A DNA stretch of 34,294 nt from Candidatus Methylopumilus sp. (GCA_021738045.1 JAIPCU010000014.1:1-34294); one strand, 5' to 3'. Counted from the first letter of the stretch, positions 8,088 through 17,510 are shown. The notes: generated by a model from the letters alone, not told the origin. Translations and numbers: made by a program.

Positions 8088-8750
8088 GTGACCATTGCCC
8101 TACCTTCTCTGCCGACGCGGTTCGCCTTACACCCCGTCAGGTTCTGGGCGCACGCCTTCAATCTGTTGACTCGGCAGCAACCCTGGGCAGCGCAACGTTT
8201 GGCCGCTCATGCCGGGCAAACACTGCGGATCTGTCTTGGCGGTTTTCAGGTGACGTTCACCATTGGGCACGATGGCGCTCTCGAGGCCGCAGACCCAGCA
8301 GTCGTGCCTGATGTCGTGCTTGAGTTGATCGCTGAAAAACTATCGTTAACGGCCCTACTAACACCCGATGCACGCACCGATATTGCCCAAGGTGTACATG
8401 TCACCGGGCAGGCTGCGTTAGCACAAGTTGTATCTGATCTGGCGCGAGATTTGCGCCCAGATCCCGAAGATGCCCTAGCCAAATGGCTAGGAGATGTACC
8501 CGCGCGCCGCCTGACGACAGGCGTACAAGGCGTGTTAGCTAGTGCCCAATTGTTCGCGCGCGGCGTGGCCGAAAATCTTGCTGAATATCTCTCTGAAGAA
8601 ACCAACACCTTGGCGACTGCTCCTGCCCTCGCGTCGCTAACGCAAGAGCGTGTGCGCACCTTGGCTCACTTAGATCAAATCGATCGGCGACACGCTGCAC
8701 TGCAAGCGCGACTGTCGCGCCTCATACCGCCCCGCGGCACTTCGGTATGA
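8088..8750 (+). CDS. ubiJ: Ubiquinone biosynthesis accessory factor UbiJ (SCP2 domain)
   Basis: UbiJ carries a sterol-carrier-protein-2 fold that binds the hydrophobic ubiquinone intermediates and organises the soluble Ubi complex. The 220 residues show an SCP2-like N-terminal half ([21 protein letters not shown], then [28 protein letters not shown]) and a helical C-terminal tail. E. coli UbiJ is about 200 residues. The only reasonable start is a GTG at 8088 without an obvious ribosome-binding site. The TGA stop overlaps the ubiB ATG (ATGATG at 8747-8752), so the two are probably translationally coupled. Sequence conservation in this family is weak, and the call leans on the ubiB overlap. Confidence 0.85.
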   Translation: MTIALPSLPTRFALHPVRFWAHAFNLLTRQQPWAAQRLAAHAGQTLRICLGGFQVTFTIGHDGALEAADPAVVPDVVLELIAEKLSLTALLTPDARTDIAQGVHVTGQAALAQVVSDLARDLRPDPEDALAKWLGDVPARRLTTGVQGVLASAQLFARGVAENLAEYLSEETNTLATAPALASLTQERVRTLAHLDQIDRRHAALQARLSRLIPPRGTSV

Positions 8751-10300
8751 TGTCTTTGCCCCGCCTGTTGCGCATCATCGTCGTTGCGCTTCGCTATCGA
8801 CTCGACGAGCTCGTTCTGTCGGGCATTGAACACCCCGTGGCCTATCGCTTGCTGTGGCTAGTGCGCTTAGGTTCGCGCCCAACAATGCCGCGTGGCTTGC
8901 GTCTGCGTCTTGCCCTTGAAGCGCTCGGCCCCATCTTTGTGAAATTTGGGCAAGTGCTGTCGACTCGCCGCGACTTAATTCCGATGGATATTGCGGATGA
9001 ACTGGCGTTGTTGCAAGATCGGGTCGCACCGTTTGCTTCAGACAAAGCCGCTGCCATGATTGAAGCGGCGCTTGGAGCGCCCACCTCGACACTGTTTGCA
9101 CAGTTTGAAACCGATCCAGTGGCTTCGGCATCCATTGCTCAGGTGCACTTTGCTGTGCTCCATGATGGCCGTCATGTCGCGGTCAAAGTATTGCGCCCGG
9201 GCATGCTCGAAGTGATTGATAAAGATCTTTCGCTGATGCGCGTGCTTGCCGGCCTGATACAGCGCTTGGTCCCCGACGGGCGGCGCTTAAAGCCTCGTGA
9301 GGTTGTCGCCGAATTTGATAAGCACCTGCATGACGAGCTTGACCTGTTGCGTGAGGCCGCAAATTGCAGTCAGTTACGCCGTAATTTTGGCCCTGAGAGC
9401 AAGCGTGGTGAGCTGCTGTGGGTACCCGAGGTCATGTGGGATTATTGCGCCTCGACCGTCTTTACGATGGAGCGCATGTACGGTATCCCAGTCAGCCAAA
9501 TTGAACGCCTAAAGCAAGCGGGTGTTGATATTCCTACACTGGCGCGGACCGGCGTCGAAATATTTTTTACGCAAGTTTTCGATGATGGTTTTTTTCATGC
9601 TGACATGCACCCGGGCAATATTTATGTCTCGGATCAGCCCGCGACGCTCGGCCGGTATATCGCACTCGATTTTGGTATCGTGGGGTCGCTCTCTGAGTTT
9701 GATAAAAACTATCTTGCCCAAAACTTTTTAGCATTTTTCCAACGTGATTACCGCCGTGTGGCGCGTTTGCACATTGAGTCAGGCTGGGTGCCAGCGACCA
9801 CGCGCGAAGAAGAGCTCGAAGGGGCAGTTCGTGCAGTCTGCGAGCCCTATTTTGACCGGCCTTTGGCTGAAATCTCACTTGGACAAGTGTTATTACGCCT
9901 GTTTCAGACCTCTAGGAGGTTTAATGTCGAAATACAGCCCCAGTTGGTACTGTTGCAAAAGACCCTTTTAAATGTCGAAGGATTAGGTCGCCAGCTCGAT
10001 CCGCAGTTAGACTTATGGAAAACGGCCAAACCTTACCTTGAGCGTTGGATGCTTGAGCGGGTTGGTTTAAAGGGAACTCGTAAGAAGCTGCTGCAAGAGG
10101 CAGGTCAGTGGGCGCAGTGGTTACCTGAATTACCGCGGTTGGTGCATGCCCAACTCAGTCGCGCAGATGTGTCGAGTCAGGTCTTGCACGAGCTGCAGCA
10201 AATGCGGCGCGCGCGAGAGCAAAGCAATCGTGTATTGGTGGCATTAACGGGCGTGGCTGCCCTGAGTTTGGCAGTTGCACTCTGGACGCTAATGCGTTGA
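8747..10300 (+). CDS. ubiB: Ubiquinone biosynthesis protein UbiB (ABC1/ADCK atypical kinase)
   Basis: UbiB is a membrane-anchored atypical kinase/ATPase needed for ubiquinone synthesis, thought to help extract lipid intermediates from the membrane. The 517 residues show the family's KxGQ motif ([16 protein letters not shown], near 67), the A-rich loop ASIAQVH near 126, VAVKVLRP, the catalytic-loop equivalent HADMHPGN near 284, and [10 protein letters not shown] near 306. A C-terminal hydrophobic segment (about 495-514) would anchor it. ATGs at 8747 and 8750 are both possible starts. The upstream overlap with ubiJ and the 29-base gap to the next gene indicate an operon. Confidence 0.95.
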   Translation: MMSLPRLLRIIVVALRYRLDELVLSGIEHPVAYRLLWLVRLGSRPTMPRGLRLRLALEALGPIFVKFGQVLSTRRDLIPMDIADELALLQDRVAPFASDKAAAMIEAALGAPTSTLFAQFETDPVASASIAQVHFAVLHDGRHVAVKVLRPGMLEVIDKDLSLMRVLAGLIQRLVPDGRRLKPREVVAEFDKHLHDELDLLREAANCSQLRRNFGPESKRGELLWVPEVMWDYCASTVFTMERMYGIPVSQIERLKQAGVDIPTLARTGVEIFFTQVFDDGFFHADMHPGNIYVSDQPATLGRYIALDFGIVGSLSEFDKNYLAQNFLAFFQRDYRRVARLHIESGWVPATTREEELEGAVRAVCEPYFDRPLAEISLGQVLLRLFQTSRRFNVEIQPQLVLLQKTLLNVEGLGRQLDPQLDLWKTAKPYLERWMLERVGLKGTRKKLLQEAGQWAQWLPELPRLVHAQLSRADVSSQVLHELQQMRRAREQSNRVLVALTGVAALSLAVALWTLMR

Positions 10301-10329
10301 TTGAAATTTAAACATTAAAGGCAGTGAAT

Positions 10330-11196
10330 ATGCTCTACACAGAACTTTTTAAGTCAATGGAATCCGTGCGCTGGAACATGGCCACCGATATTCCGTGGCA
10401 AGACTTCGATCGCAGCAAGCTCACTGACGAGCAAGCGCAGACGATCAAAATGAACGCCATCACCGAATGGGCTGCGCTGCCTGCGACTGAAATGTTTTTG
10501 CGTGATAACCGCGACGACAGCGATTTTTCGGCCTTTATGTCGGTCTGGTTTTTTGAAGAGCAAAAGCACTCTCTCGTGTTGATCGAGTACTTGCGCCGCT
10601 TTGCCCCCGACTTGGTTCCCACTGAAGAAGAACTGCACCGCGTGCGCTTCGAGTTTGACCCAGCGCCGCCGCTCGAAACACTGATGCTGCATTTCTGTGG
10701 CGAGGTCCGTCTCAATCACTGGTACCGTCGTGCCTCTGATTGGCACACCGAGCCTGTGATCAAAGAAATTTATAAAGTCATTGCACAAGACGAGGCTCGT
10801 CACGCAGGTGCTTATTTACGTTATATGAAGCGCGCGCTCACGCAACGCGGACAAGAAATCGGCGCGCAAGCGCGTATGGCGTTTGCCAAAATCGGTGTGT
10901 TGATGGCGTCGGCGCACCGCACGCCCCAGGCCTTGCATCCAACGAATCTTCATGTCAATAAAGACATGTTTCCCAATGATACCGTTCAGTCAAAACTGCC
11001 TGAGCCAGGATGGCTTGAGCGTTGGTTAGACAATCAAATTGTCTTTGATAAAGACTGGGAACATAAAGTTAGCACGCGTATTTTGCATAACATGTCGCTC
11101 TTAATGGATAGCTCATTTAAGACCGTGCAAGACTTGAACCGCTACCGCAAAGAACTGATTCGCTCAGCCTCGGGGGCTGTAGGCTCGGTCGCTTGA
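10330..11196 (+). CDS. Ferritin-like di-iron carboxylate protein of unknown substrate
   Basis: The 288-residue product has a complete set of candidate di-iron ligands in four-helix-bundle order: Glu in ITEWAALPATE (46 or 54), Glu77-x-x-His80 in FFEEQKH, Glu125 in FCGEVRLNHW, and Glu155-x-x-His158 in QDEARH. This places it in the ferritin-like superfamily with acyl-ACP desaturases, ribonucleotide reductase R2 and Coq7, but I do not recognise the exact family. The ATG at 10330 is preferred to the GTG at 10324 because AAAGG lies eight bases upstream. It follows ubiB by 29 bases and its stop overlaps the rfaE2 start, so it is in the same operon. A quinone- or lipid-directed oxidase or hydroxylase role is inference from this position only. 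Confidence 0.8.
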   Translation: MLYTELFKSMESVRWNMATDIPWQDFDRSKLTDEQAQTIKMNAITEWAALPATEMFLRDNRDDSDFSAFMSVWFFEEQKHSLVLIEYLRRFAPDLVPTEEELHRVRFEFDPAPPLETLMLHFCGEVRLNHWYRRASDWHTEPVIKEIYKVIAQDEARHAGAYLRYMKRALTQRGQEIGAQARMAFAKIGVLMASAHRTPQALHPTNLHVNKDMFPNDTVQSKLPEPGWLERWLDNQIVFDKDWEHKVSTRILHNMSLLMDSSFKTVQDLNRYRKELIRSASGAVGSVA

Positions 11197-11678
11197 GCGC
11201 GCGGTTCGAAGCCAAGATCCTTTCAGCGCAGCAGTCTGTTGAAAGGATCGCAGGCGGCCAGTGGCCCAAGCCTTTGGTGTTTACCAACGGTGTGTTTGAT
11301 ATCCTGCATCGCGGTCACGTCACCTATCTAGATGAGGCAGCACAGCTTGGTGCAACCTTAGTCGTAGGTGTGAACTCGGATGCCTCTGCTAAGCGGTTGG
11401 GCAAAGGACCAGACCGCCCACTGAACACAGCAGCCGATCGCGCTGCATTGTTAGCTGCTCTCGAATGCGTGACTGCAGTCGTTGTCTTCGATGAAGACAC
11501 ACCTCTTGAAATCATCGGGCAACTTCGGCCCGATATCATCGTCAAGGGTGGGGATTACGAGATGCAAGTGTTGCCCGAAACCAAGCTCGTTGAGTCGTGG
11601 GGCGGTAAAGCTGTCGCAATACCGTTTGAGTTCGCACGCTCAACGACTAATCTGGTTGAAAAAATTCGACAGCGCTAG
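11193..11678 (+). CDS. rfaE2: D-glycero-beta-D-manno-heptose 1-phosphate adenylyltransferase
   Basis: The enzyme activates heptose-1-phosphate with ATP to ADP-heptose for the LPS inner core. The 161 residues carry the cytidylyltransferase-type nucleotide-binding motif HRGH inside FTNGVFDILHRGHVTYLDEA, the heptose-specific VVGVNSDASAKRLGKGPDRP, and IVKGGDYEMQVLPET. In E. coli this activity is the C-terminal half of HldE; Burkholderiales usually have it as a separate protein, as here. The start appears to be a TTG at 11193 whose last two bases begin the TGA stop of the preceding gene, with AGG nine bases upstream. The resulting N-terminus SARFEAKI resembles relatives. Confidence 0.93.
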   Translation: MSARFEAKILSAQQSVERIAGGQWPKPLVFTNGVFDILHRGHVTYLDEAAQLGATLVVGVNSDASAKRLGKGPDRPLNTAADRAALLAALECVTAVVVFDEDTPLEIIGQLRPDIIVKGGDYEMQVLPETKLVESWGGKAVAIPFEFARSTTNLVEKIRQR

Positions 11679-11835
11679 CGACCGGTAGCAGCTGTAAGGT
11701 TTTCAACACTTGAACCACCAGCGGTAGATGTTCAGGCCGGTTTTAACCAAGTTAGCGGAAATCCTTTTTGCCCAAGCGGCGGATGGCAACCGGAGGCCGC
11801 TGCCGTTTGTTTGGCCCCTACCGCTCAGACGTCAT

Positions 11836-12516
11836 TTAGAACTTGAAGCGTGAACCACAGGCCCCAGTGAGCGGCTTAATCACGGTCTCGAACAGTGATG
11901 TGGTTTCAAAGCTCGCTGCAGTCGTGCGGGTGATGCGATAGGCAGTCATTGAGGGTGACTGGCCGACGATCACGACCATGCGGCCACCAAGCTTCAATTG
12001 ATACTTGAGTGCATTTGACACTTTGTCGACCCCGCCGCTGACCAAAATTGCATCGTATTCTGCGGTGCCCCAACCGTTATTACCGTCACCCACTTCAACT
12101 GTGACATTTTTGCAAAGTGCTTTTTGCAAATTTTGTTGGGCAAAGCTTGCTAAGCGTGGATCGATTTCAATTGACGTGACGGTGCGAGCCAACTGCGCGA
12201 GCAAGGCCGCCTGATGACCCGAGCCGGTACCGATTTCGAGCACGCAGTCGTCGTGTTTGAGTTGCAAGAGCTGGGTGAGACGGGCCTCAAGTTTGGGGCT
12301 GAGCATTGACTGACGTGTGTCGACACTGCCTAGCTGCAAGGGGATCTCAATATCTGCAAACGCCAAGCTGCGAAAGTTGGTCGGCACAAACAGTTCGCGT
12401 TGTACCTTGAACAGGGCCTCAATCACATTGGCGTCAAACACGCCGACTGGCCGAATTTGTTGTTCGACCATATTGAAACGGGCACGTTCAAACTCAGGCA
12501 AAGTCATTGCATTCAT
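11836..12516 (-). CDS. Protein-L-isoaspartate O-methyltransferase family protein
   Basis: The 226-residue product has the SAM-binding motif LEIGTGSGHQAALLAQL near residue 97 and the PCMT-like N-terminal region ARFNMVEQQIRPVGV and DTRQSMLSPKLEARLTQLL. Classical PCMT repairs isoaspartyl residues in damaged proteins. This shorter branch, common in Alphaproteobacteria and Betaproteobacteria and often found near tolC or waaA, is of less certain activity. A second ATG at 12507 is possible. It is transcribed on the minus strand 36 bases downstream of the thiD stop and may belong to the thiG-thiD unit. The 157-base gap to the convergent rfaE2 holds no convincing terminator. Confidence 0.85.
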   Translation of the reverse strand: MNAMTLPEFERARFNMVEQQIRPVGVFDANVIEALFKVQRELFVPTNFRSLAFADIEIPLQLGSVDTRQSMLSPKLEARLTQLLQLKHDDCVLEIGTGSGHQAALLAQLARTVTSIEIDPRLASFAQQNLQKALCKNVTVEVGDGNNGWGTAEYDAILVSGGVDKVSNALKYQLKLGGRMVVIVGQSPSMTAYRITRTTAASFETTSLFETVIKPLTGACGSRFKF

Positions 12517-12552
12517 AATCTAGTGTGCGAAGGCACTTATTGCGGAAAACCC

Positions 12553-13404
12553 TTATTGTAAGGGTTTTCCTGACCAAAGCGCATGAAAATGGTGCACGGG
12601 GCCGTGACCGTGACCAACCTTGAGTGCGTCTGACTGGGTAATGGCTTGGACGAGGTAGTGTTTAGCGCGCTTAGTCACCTCAGGTACGTCTTGCAGCTGT
12701 GGCAACAGGGCTGTTATGGCGGCCGATAGGGTGCAACCTGTTCCGTGCGTGTTGCGCGTTGGGATCCGGTGCCCCGGCAGCTCGATCATTTTGTCGCCAT
12801 CGTGCAGCACGTCAATCGTGTCGTTACCGGGCAGGTGCCCACCTTTCACGAGTACCCAGCGATGCCCGCCGTGGGTCATCAGGTTACGCAAGCGTTCGGC
12901 TACCCGGCGCATCTCGCGCACGGTCTCGACTGAACGCATCTCAAGTAAGACCCCAGCTTCGGGCAAATTTGGAGTAATTAAGGTTGCCAATGGAAGTAAT
13001 TGCTCACGTAGGGCGCCGATCGCCTTTTGCTCGAGCAGTAAATCGCCACTCTTTGAGACCATGACGGGATCCAGAACGAGATGGGCTGGCAAGAAGTGCC
13101 CGAGGCGGTCTGCGACGACTTCGATGATGCCAGTCTGCCCTAGCATCCCGAGTTTGACGGCATGGATTTCAACATCGGCAAACAGAGTGTCAATTTGCGC
13201 ACGCACAAACTGTGGGTTGACGGGCGAGATCTCGGTGACTGCCTGAGTATTTTGTGCGGTCAGAGCCGCCACCACCGCGCAGCCATAGGCGCCCAAGGCG
13301 CTCATTGCCTTGATGTCGGCCAAAATGCCAGCGCCCCCTGAGGGATCCATGCCGGCGATGGTCAACGTGTTGGGAATGACGCGTACTGCAGTTTCGTCAC
13401 TCAT
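12553..13404 (-). CDS. thiD: Hydroxymethylpyrimidine/phosphomethylpyrimidine kinase
   Basis: ThiD phosphorylates HMP and HMP-phosphate to HMP-pyrophosphate, the pyrimidine half of thiamine. The 283-residue product shows the ribokinase-like family signatures [21 protein letters not shown] near residue 18, [12 protein letters not shown] near 130, and the anion-hole motif [13 protein letters not shown] near 238. Length is close to the family norm (about 265-280). Its ATG overlaps the thiG stop by four bases (ATGA at 13404-13401 on the minus strand), so the two are cotranscribed and coupled. It uses HMP-phosphate made by ThiC, encoded 9 kb away in this window. Confidence 0.95.
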   Translation of the reverse strand: MSDETAVRVIPNTLTIAGMDPSGGAGILADIKAMSALGAYGCAVVAALTAQNTQAVTEISPVNPQFVRAQIDTLFADVEIHAVKLGMLGQTGIIEVVADRLGHFLPAHLVLDPVMVSKSGDLLLEQKAIGALREQLLPLATLITPNLPEAGVLLEMRSVETVREMRRVAERLRNLMTHGGHRWVLVKGGHLPGNDTIDVLHDGDKMIELPGHRIPTRNTHGTGCTLSAAITALLPQLQDVPEVTKRAKHYLVQAITQSDALKVGHGHGPVHHFHALWSGKPLQ

Positions 13405-14219
13405 GTCTTGGTGTTCGAGGCAAGGGGCGCGATGAGACCCGTAGTGGGTGAGCTTGGCGCCGCCTGGTAAGTTTTGCGCGGTACGCGCCCAGCCAGAAAT
13501 GCCTCACGACCCGCCTCAACGGCTTTTTTCATGGCGCTCGCCATGAGCACGGGGTGTTGTGCGCCAGCAATTGCGGTGTTCATTAGCACGCCATCGCAGC
13601 CAAGCTCCATGGCAATGGCGGCGTCTGAGGCCGTGCCGACGCCCGCATCGACCAAAACAGGAACTTTTGCCTGATCAATAATCAAGCGCAGGTTCCAGGG
13701 GTTGAGGATCCCCATCCCCGAACCAATCAGTGAGGCTAACGGCATGACTGCGACGCAACCGATGTCTTCGAGCATGCGGCATTGGATCGGGTCGTCGGTG
13801 CAATAGACCATCACGTGAAACCCGTCAGCCACCAAGGTCTTAGCCGCAGCGAGTGTTTCGGGCATATTCGGAAACAAGGTGTGCGGGTCGCCAAGTACCT
13901 CTAGTTTGACTAAGGTGTGCCCATCTAAGAGTTCACGCGCCAACCTGAGGGTGCGTACGGCGTCGTCGGCCGAATAGCAGCCAGCAGTGTTGGGCAGCAG
14001 GGTGAATTGGCTAGGGGGCAAATACTCAAGCAAGCTAGGCTCGCCAGCTGTTTGGCCGATATTGGTGCGACGAATGGCGACGGTAATAATCTGCGCACCG
14101 CTGGCATCAATTGCCTCGCGTGTTTGCGCAAAATCTTTGTACTTTCCGGTGCCCACAAGCAGGCGCGAATGGTAGGCGGTACCGGCAATCACCAAAGGAT
14201 CAGGCGAGTCTGTTTTCAT
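13401..14219 (-). CDS. thiG: Thiazole synthase ThiG
   Basis: ThiG condenses 1-deoxyxylulose-5-phosphate, dehydroglycine and the ThiS thiocarboxylate into the thiazole half of thiamine. The 272 residues form a TIM barrel. The Schiff-base lysine is most likely Lys105 in VKLEVLGDP. Other conserved stretches are LLVGTGKY near 20, [17 protein letters not shown] near 172, and [32 protein letters not shown] ThiS sulphur-carrier gene usually precedes thiG, but the 102-base gap upstream is too short for one, so thiS must lie elsewhere. No thiE or thiO is present in the window. Confidence 0.95.
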   Translation of the reverse strand: MKTDSPDPLVIAGTAYHSRLLVGTGKYKDFAQTREAIDASGAQIITVAIRRTNIGQTAGEPSLLEYLPPSQFTLLPNTAGCYSADDAVRTLRLARELLDGHTLVKLEVLGDPHTLFPNMPETLAAAKTLVADGFHVMVYCTDDPIQCRMLEDIGCVAVMPLASLIGSGMGILNPWNLRLIIDQAKVPVLVDAGVGTASDAAIAMELGCDGVLMNTAIAGAQHPVLMASAMKKAVEAGREAFLAGRVPRKTYQAAPSSPTTGLIAPLASNTKT

Positions 14220-14321
14220 ATTTTTTCAGTAAGTCAATGCGTGGTGACTGGTGACAACCCGGTCGCGATCGGTACAGTTTAACGTGAGTGGGCAAGAGGG
14301 TGCAGCCGTTCGGGCGTGAGG

Positions 14322-15206
14322 CTATTTTCGACTTTGCTCGATCAGTTCACAAATGGGCTCGGCCGCTTCGATTAAGCGTGGACCAGACCGAAACACGGCA
14401 TCCGCATCCACCATAAATACGCGACCTAGCCGCGCCGCCGGCAGGCCTGCGCTCTGCCAGTGACTCACACCGGCGCTATCCACGACTGGCGCGGCCCCCG
14501 CACCGATGCGTGCGATTAGCACTAACTCAGGCGCTCGGGCAGCTAGCTGCGCAAGACTGAGCTTTGGTGCCCCCACTCCGTCTTCGGTGATGATGTTGCT
14601 GCCGCCACATAACGTGACGACGTCAGATAAGAGATGCTCGCGCGTCAAGGCGCCCTCGGGTTCGGTGCCAGCCTGCAGCAACACCCGCACGACGCGCTTG
14701 CCGGCAGCCGCCCGGGCCAAGGCGTCTAACTTCTGGCGTAGGGCCTGCGCGCGCGCCTGCGCGACTGGGGCGGTACCTAACAGAACACCAAAGGTTTCGA
14801 CGCTGTCTGCGATTTCAATGAGCGAGGTAGGTGTGCTGATAAATATGGGGACGTTCAGCGCTTTGAGCGAGTCAAGTTCAGTGGTCAGCCAGCCAAATAT
14901 TAAATCTGGCTTGTACGCTGCCACACGAGCTGGCTCTGGCGCGCGTTGATCACCAAGCTTTTGCAGGCTAAGAGCCTGGGGCGGAAAATTACTACCCTCT
15001 GTCGTTGCCACCAACTTATCGCCGCCACCTGCAGCAAAAATTAACTCAGTGGTGTGAGGCGAAAGCGAGACGACCCGACGGGCGGGCCCTTTGAGTAGTA
15101 CCGCGCGACCGCTGTCATCGATGACCTCGATTTCAGTCGCACTAGCTGCGAAGGTCAAGACACAGCACACTAGAAAACTAGCCCGACAAAAAAACGCGCG
15201 CATCAC
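14322..15206 (-). CDS. btuF: Periplasmic cobalamin-binding protein of the BtuF type
   Basis: The 294-residue product begins with a hydrophobic signal sequence ending near AASATE (about residue 24), followed by a helical-backbone class III binding-protein fold. VVSLSPHTTELIFAAGGGDKLVATT is the typical BtuF N-lobe start, with LGDQRAPEPARVAAYKPDLIFGW behind it. It would deliver cobalamin from the periplasm to a BtuCD transporter. It lies 33 bases downstream of the BtuB-type receptor under the same cobalamin riboswitch, which supports cobalamin rather than haem or siderophore as substrate. No btuC or btuD is in the window. Adjacent ATGs at 15206 and 15203 are both possible starts. Confidence 0.85.
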   Translation of the reverse strand: MMRAFFCRASFLVCCVLTFAASATEIEVIDDSGRAVLLKGPARRVVSLSPHTTELIFAAGGGDKLVATTEGSNFPPQALSLQKLGDQRAPEPARVAAYKPDLIFGWLTTELDSLKALNVPIFISTPTSLIEIADSVETFGVLLGTAPVAQARAQALRQKLDALARAAAGKRVVRVLLQAGTEPEGALTREHLLSDVVTLCGGSNIITEDGVGAPKLSLAQLAARAPELVLIARIGAGAAPVVDSAGVSHWQSAGLPAARLGRVFMVDADAVFRSGPRLIEAAEPICELIEQSRK

Positions 15207-15239
15207 ACCGTTTGCTCAACAATAACTCGATGACTGATG

Positions 15240-17240
15240 CTACATCCGCCACGCCAAGTTGACAAATACATTCGAGCCCAAGGTGCTGTAGCCCTGTATA
15301 AGTGTGTACTGTTTGCCAAAGACGTTGTTCCAGCGCACTTGCACTTCAGCGCCAGAGGGTAGGGGATAGCTGCCCTGCAGGTTAAGTAAACTATAGCCAC
15401 CCAGAGTGCCGCCTGACATGGTGTCTTTGCGCTCGCTGCTGACATACCATTCGGCCGTTAAGCGGGCACGCCACAAGGCTTGATCTAACGCAAGTTTCGC
15501 AACTTGCTGCGCCCGTTGGGGCAATAAGGCTCCGGTCTCGGCGTTGCGTGGGTCAAGCCAGTTCAGGCTGCCTCGCACTTGCGTATCGCTGTTGAAGCGA
15601 TGCGAACCAAACAGACTGACGCCTTGAATCAGCGCCTGTCCGACATTGATTGGCGCGTAGGGTGAGTAAATATCCCCAGGTACCACCGGCTGAGTCAAGA
15701 TCAAGTTCGTGATCTCGTTGCGATACGCGACCAAACTTAATTGCGTTTTTTCAGTTGAGTACTTCAACCCCAGCTCGATATTGCGCGACTTCTCTGGTTG
15801 CAGAAAAGGGTTGCCCGCATAGAAAGGTGTCACCGGCCAGTAGAGTTCGTTAAAGTTAGGCGCACGAAAGCCTGTGTTGGCACCGACCGTGGCTCGCCAT
15901 TGCGGCGTGAGCGACAGCCCGTACACCAGGCTTCCCGTCACAAAGTTGCCGTACTGCGAATTATTGTCGTTGCGCACGCTTGCTTGCACCGACTGTGGTC
16001 CCCAAGCACCCCGATAGATCCCGAACAGCGAATTGGTGTACCGCGTGGTTTGTTGATAGTTCACAAAGGCGGCTTGTGGATAGCCGCCATTTGAAAGGGT
16101 GCCATCGACGCTCTGTTCTAAACGTTCGTAACCCAGAGATACGATCTGGGTAGGTGAAAACTTAAGGTCGTTTTGCCACAAGTATTGGCCTTGGCGCGTC
16201 GCAAAATGTTGCTTACCATCAAGCGGGTTATTCGGTACAAGATCAGAGCCAGCGTTCACCGTCTGATAGCGCTCGTTGGTATAGCCGGCACGTAACGTAC
16301 TTGTCCAAAAATCAGATATTCGATTTTTGCTGGTCAGCATATTGGTGCTGACAGTTTGAATGCCGCGGTCGTTGAAGTCAGGCGTGCCGGCATCGTAGCC
16401 GCCATTGACGCTAGATTGATAGCTTTGAAAAGTCAGTGTTTGACCCGGCTTCCAGGTGTAGCCTAAGGTGCCTCCGACGTTGCTACGGTAGTACGAGTCT
16501 TTGTCGGGGTTGTAAGAGTAATTGCCTGGTTTCGTGGCGTTGGTGCCCCCGCTCTGGCCGTACCCGCCAAACAAGCTGTAGACCCAGCCGTCTGCAGCTC
16601 CTGACAATCCCGCGTCATATTGTGTGGTGCCGTAGCTGCCGACCCCTGTATTCGCATAGGCCGAAAACGGCCGATCTTGGTCGCCCCGCGTGATGATGTT
16701 GATCACACCACCGATGGCATCTGCGCCATAGAGGCTGCTCGCGGTGCCTCGCACGATCTCAACGCGTTCGATACTGTTGAGTGGGATTGCACCCAGCGGC
16801 GCATCGCCGGTGGTGGCACTATTGATACGCAGGCCGTCAATCAAAATCAAGGATTGATTGCTATTGGTGCCGCGAATATTGACGCTGCTCAGCGGCTGCG
16901 GGCCACCATAGTTAAGCGCCTCGATCCCGTGTTCTCGAGCGAGCGCGTCAGCTAAGGTACCGTTCGGCAAGGTGTCAAGCTCCTCTCGACCGATCACACT
17001 GTTGTCGCCTAACGTGTCTGAAAGGGCCTCGGCGGTACGCCCAGGTGTTACTACGATAGTGGCAAGTTGCGGGGTGGGGCCAAGCTTTAGCTCGGCAACA
17101 GAGCTCTCGCGGGTTGCTTGGACAGAAACAGTGCTCGTCGCTGTCGTAGCCAAGTTTGAGGGGAGAGTTTGTGCGAGTGCGCTGGTCGAGACGGCCAAGG
17201 CCGCGGCAGCGGCGCCGAGCCGATAGGTTAAATGTTGCAT
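15240..17240 (-). CDS. btuB: TonB-dependent vitamin B12 receptor BtuB
   Basis: The 666-residue outer-membrane receptor starts with a signal peptide (cleavage likely after SALAQ, near 24), then a TonB-box-like ATIVVTPGR near 60. The plug domain includes VNIRGTNSNQSLILIDGLRIN and IERVEIVRGTASSLYGADAIGGVINIIT. A long beta-barrel region follows and ends in a terminal aromatic-containing strand (VNLAWRM). Length is near that of E. coli BtuB (614) allowing for an extended N-terminus. Its ATG has CGAGGTA six bases upstream. The cobalamin riboswitch in the leader and the btuF gene behind it make cobalamin the expected ligand. Confidence 0.9.
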   Translation of the reverse strand: MQHLTYRLGAAAAALAVSTSALAQTLPSNLATTATSTVSVQATRESSVAELKLGPTPQLATIVVTPGRTAEALSDTLGDNSVIGREELDTLPNGTLADALAREHGIEALNYGGPQPLSSVNIRGTNSNQSLILIDGLRINSATTGDAPLGAIPLNSIERVEIVRGTASSLYGADAIGGVINIITRGDQDRPFSAYANTGVGSYGTTQYDAGLSGAADGWVYSLFGGYGQSGGTNATKPGNYSYNPDKDSYYRSNVGGTLGYTWKPGQTLTFQSYQSSVNGGYDAGTPDFNDRGIQTVSTNMLTSKNRISDFWTSTLRAGYTNERYQTVNAGSDLVPNNPLDGKQHFATRQGQYLWQNDLKFSPTQIVSLGYERLEQSVDGTLSNGGYPQAAFVNYQQTTRYTNSLFGIYRGAWGPQSVQASVRNDNNSQYGNFVTGSLVYGLSLTPQWRATVGANTGFRAPNFNELYWPVTPFYAGNPFLQPEKSRNIELGLKYSTEKTQLSLVAYRNEITNLILTQPVVPGDIYSPYAPINVGQALIQGVSLFGSHRFNSDTQVRGSLNWLDPRNAETGALLPQRAQQVAKLALDQALWRARLTAEWYVSSERKDTMSGGTLGGYSLLNLQGSYPLPSGAEVQVRWNNVFGKQYTLIQGYSTLGSNVFVNLAWRM

Positions 17241-17330
17241 CAGTACTACCTCGTGTTGGTCTGCGTCCCCGCAGGCCTTGAACGTTCAAAAAGATTCCGT
17301 ACCCCGTGGGGTTGTTATCTTTGCTTAAAC
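17241..17330 (-). promoter_or_regulatory. Leader segment between cobalamin aptamer and btuB (candidate expression platform)
   Basis: Two structures are visible on the minus strand. One has an inner ACCCC/GGGGT pairing enclosed by AAAGAT/ATCTTT and ends in a run of five Ts, resembling a weak intrinsic terminator. The other, nearer the gene, is CTGCG-GGGA-CGCAG, about ten bases before the GAGG ribosome-binding site. Either could be the switch that reads out the aptamer; I cannot decide by eye. Confidence 0.4.
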
Positions 17331-17510
17331 TGGCCGGTATCGGGCTGGCACCAAGGTTTTATTGCTAAAACCTTGGTGTTGACCGTTGCGGGGGCAGCAC
17401 AGGCACAACCGTCTTGCGACGTGTTTCCCTGTTTCCCGTTTAACTTTCCCAATGCGGTACGCAACCCTAAAAGCGCGCACCTGTATGCATCGAAAGCACC
17501 AGTTCTAAGG
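17331..17510 (-). ncRNA. Cobalamin (AdoCbl/B12) riboswitch upstream of btuB
   Basis: On the minus strand the segment has the class landmarks in order: a GGTGC element, then AACGGGAAACAGG, the conserved core TGCTGCCCCCGCAAC, and the 3' element GCCAGCCCGATACCGGCC (the B12-box relative of GCCAGGAGACCTGCC). Between the last two sits a perfect 13-bp hairpin (17349-17361 with 17366-17378) closed by a GCAA tetraloop, at the position where this class carries an optional peripheral stem. It lies about 90 bases before the btuB start, so high cobalamin should lower receptor and binding-protein synthesis. End coordinates are approximate. Confidence 0.93.

Noticed and set aside
11775-11801. AGCGGC/GCCGCT stem as a terminator between rfaE2 and the PCMT-family gene
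   Set aside because: Only six pairs with a 15-base loop, and the tail GCCGTTTGTTT is poor. I would not call it by eye.
15798-16955. Long antisense frames inside btuB and in other genes (for example 23115-23846 in thiC)
   Set aside because: They overlap genes with clear domain evidence on the other strand and show no recognisable protein features or ribosome-binding sites.
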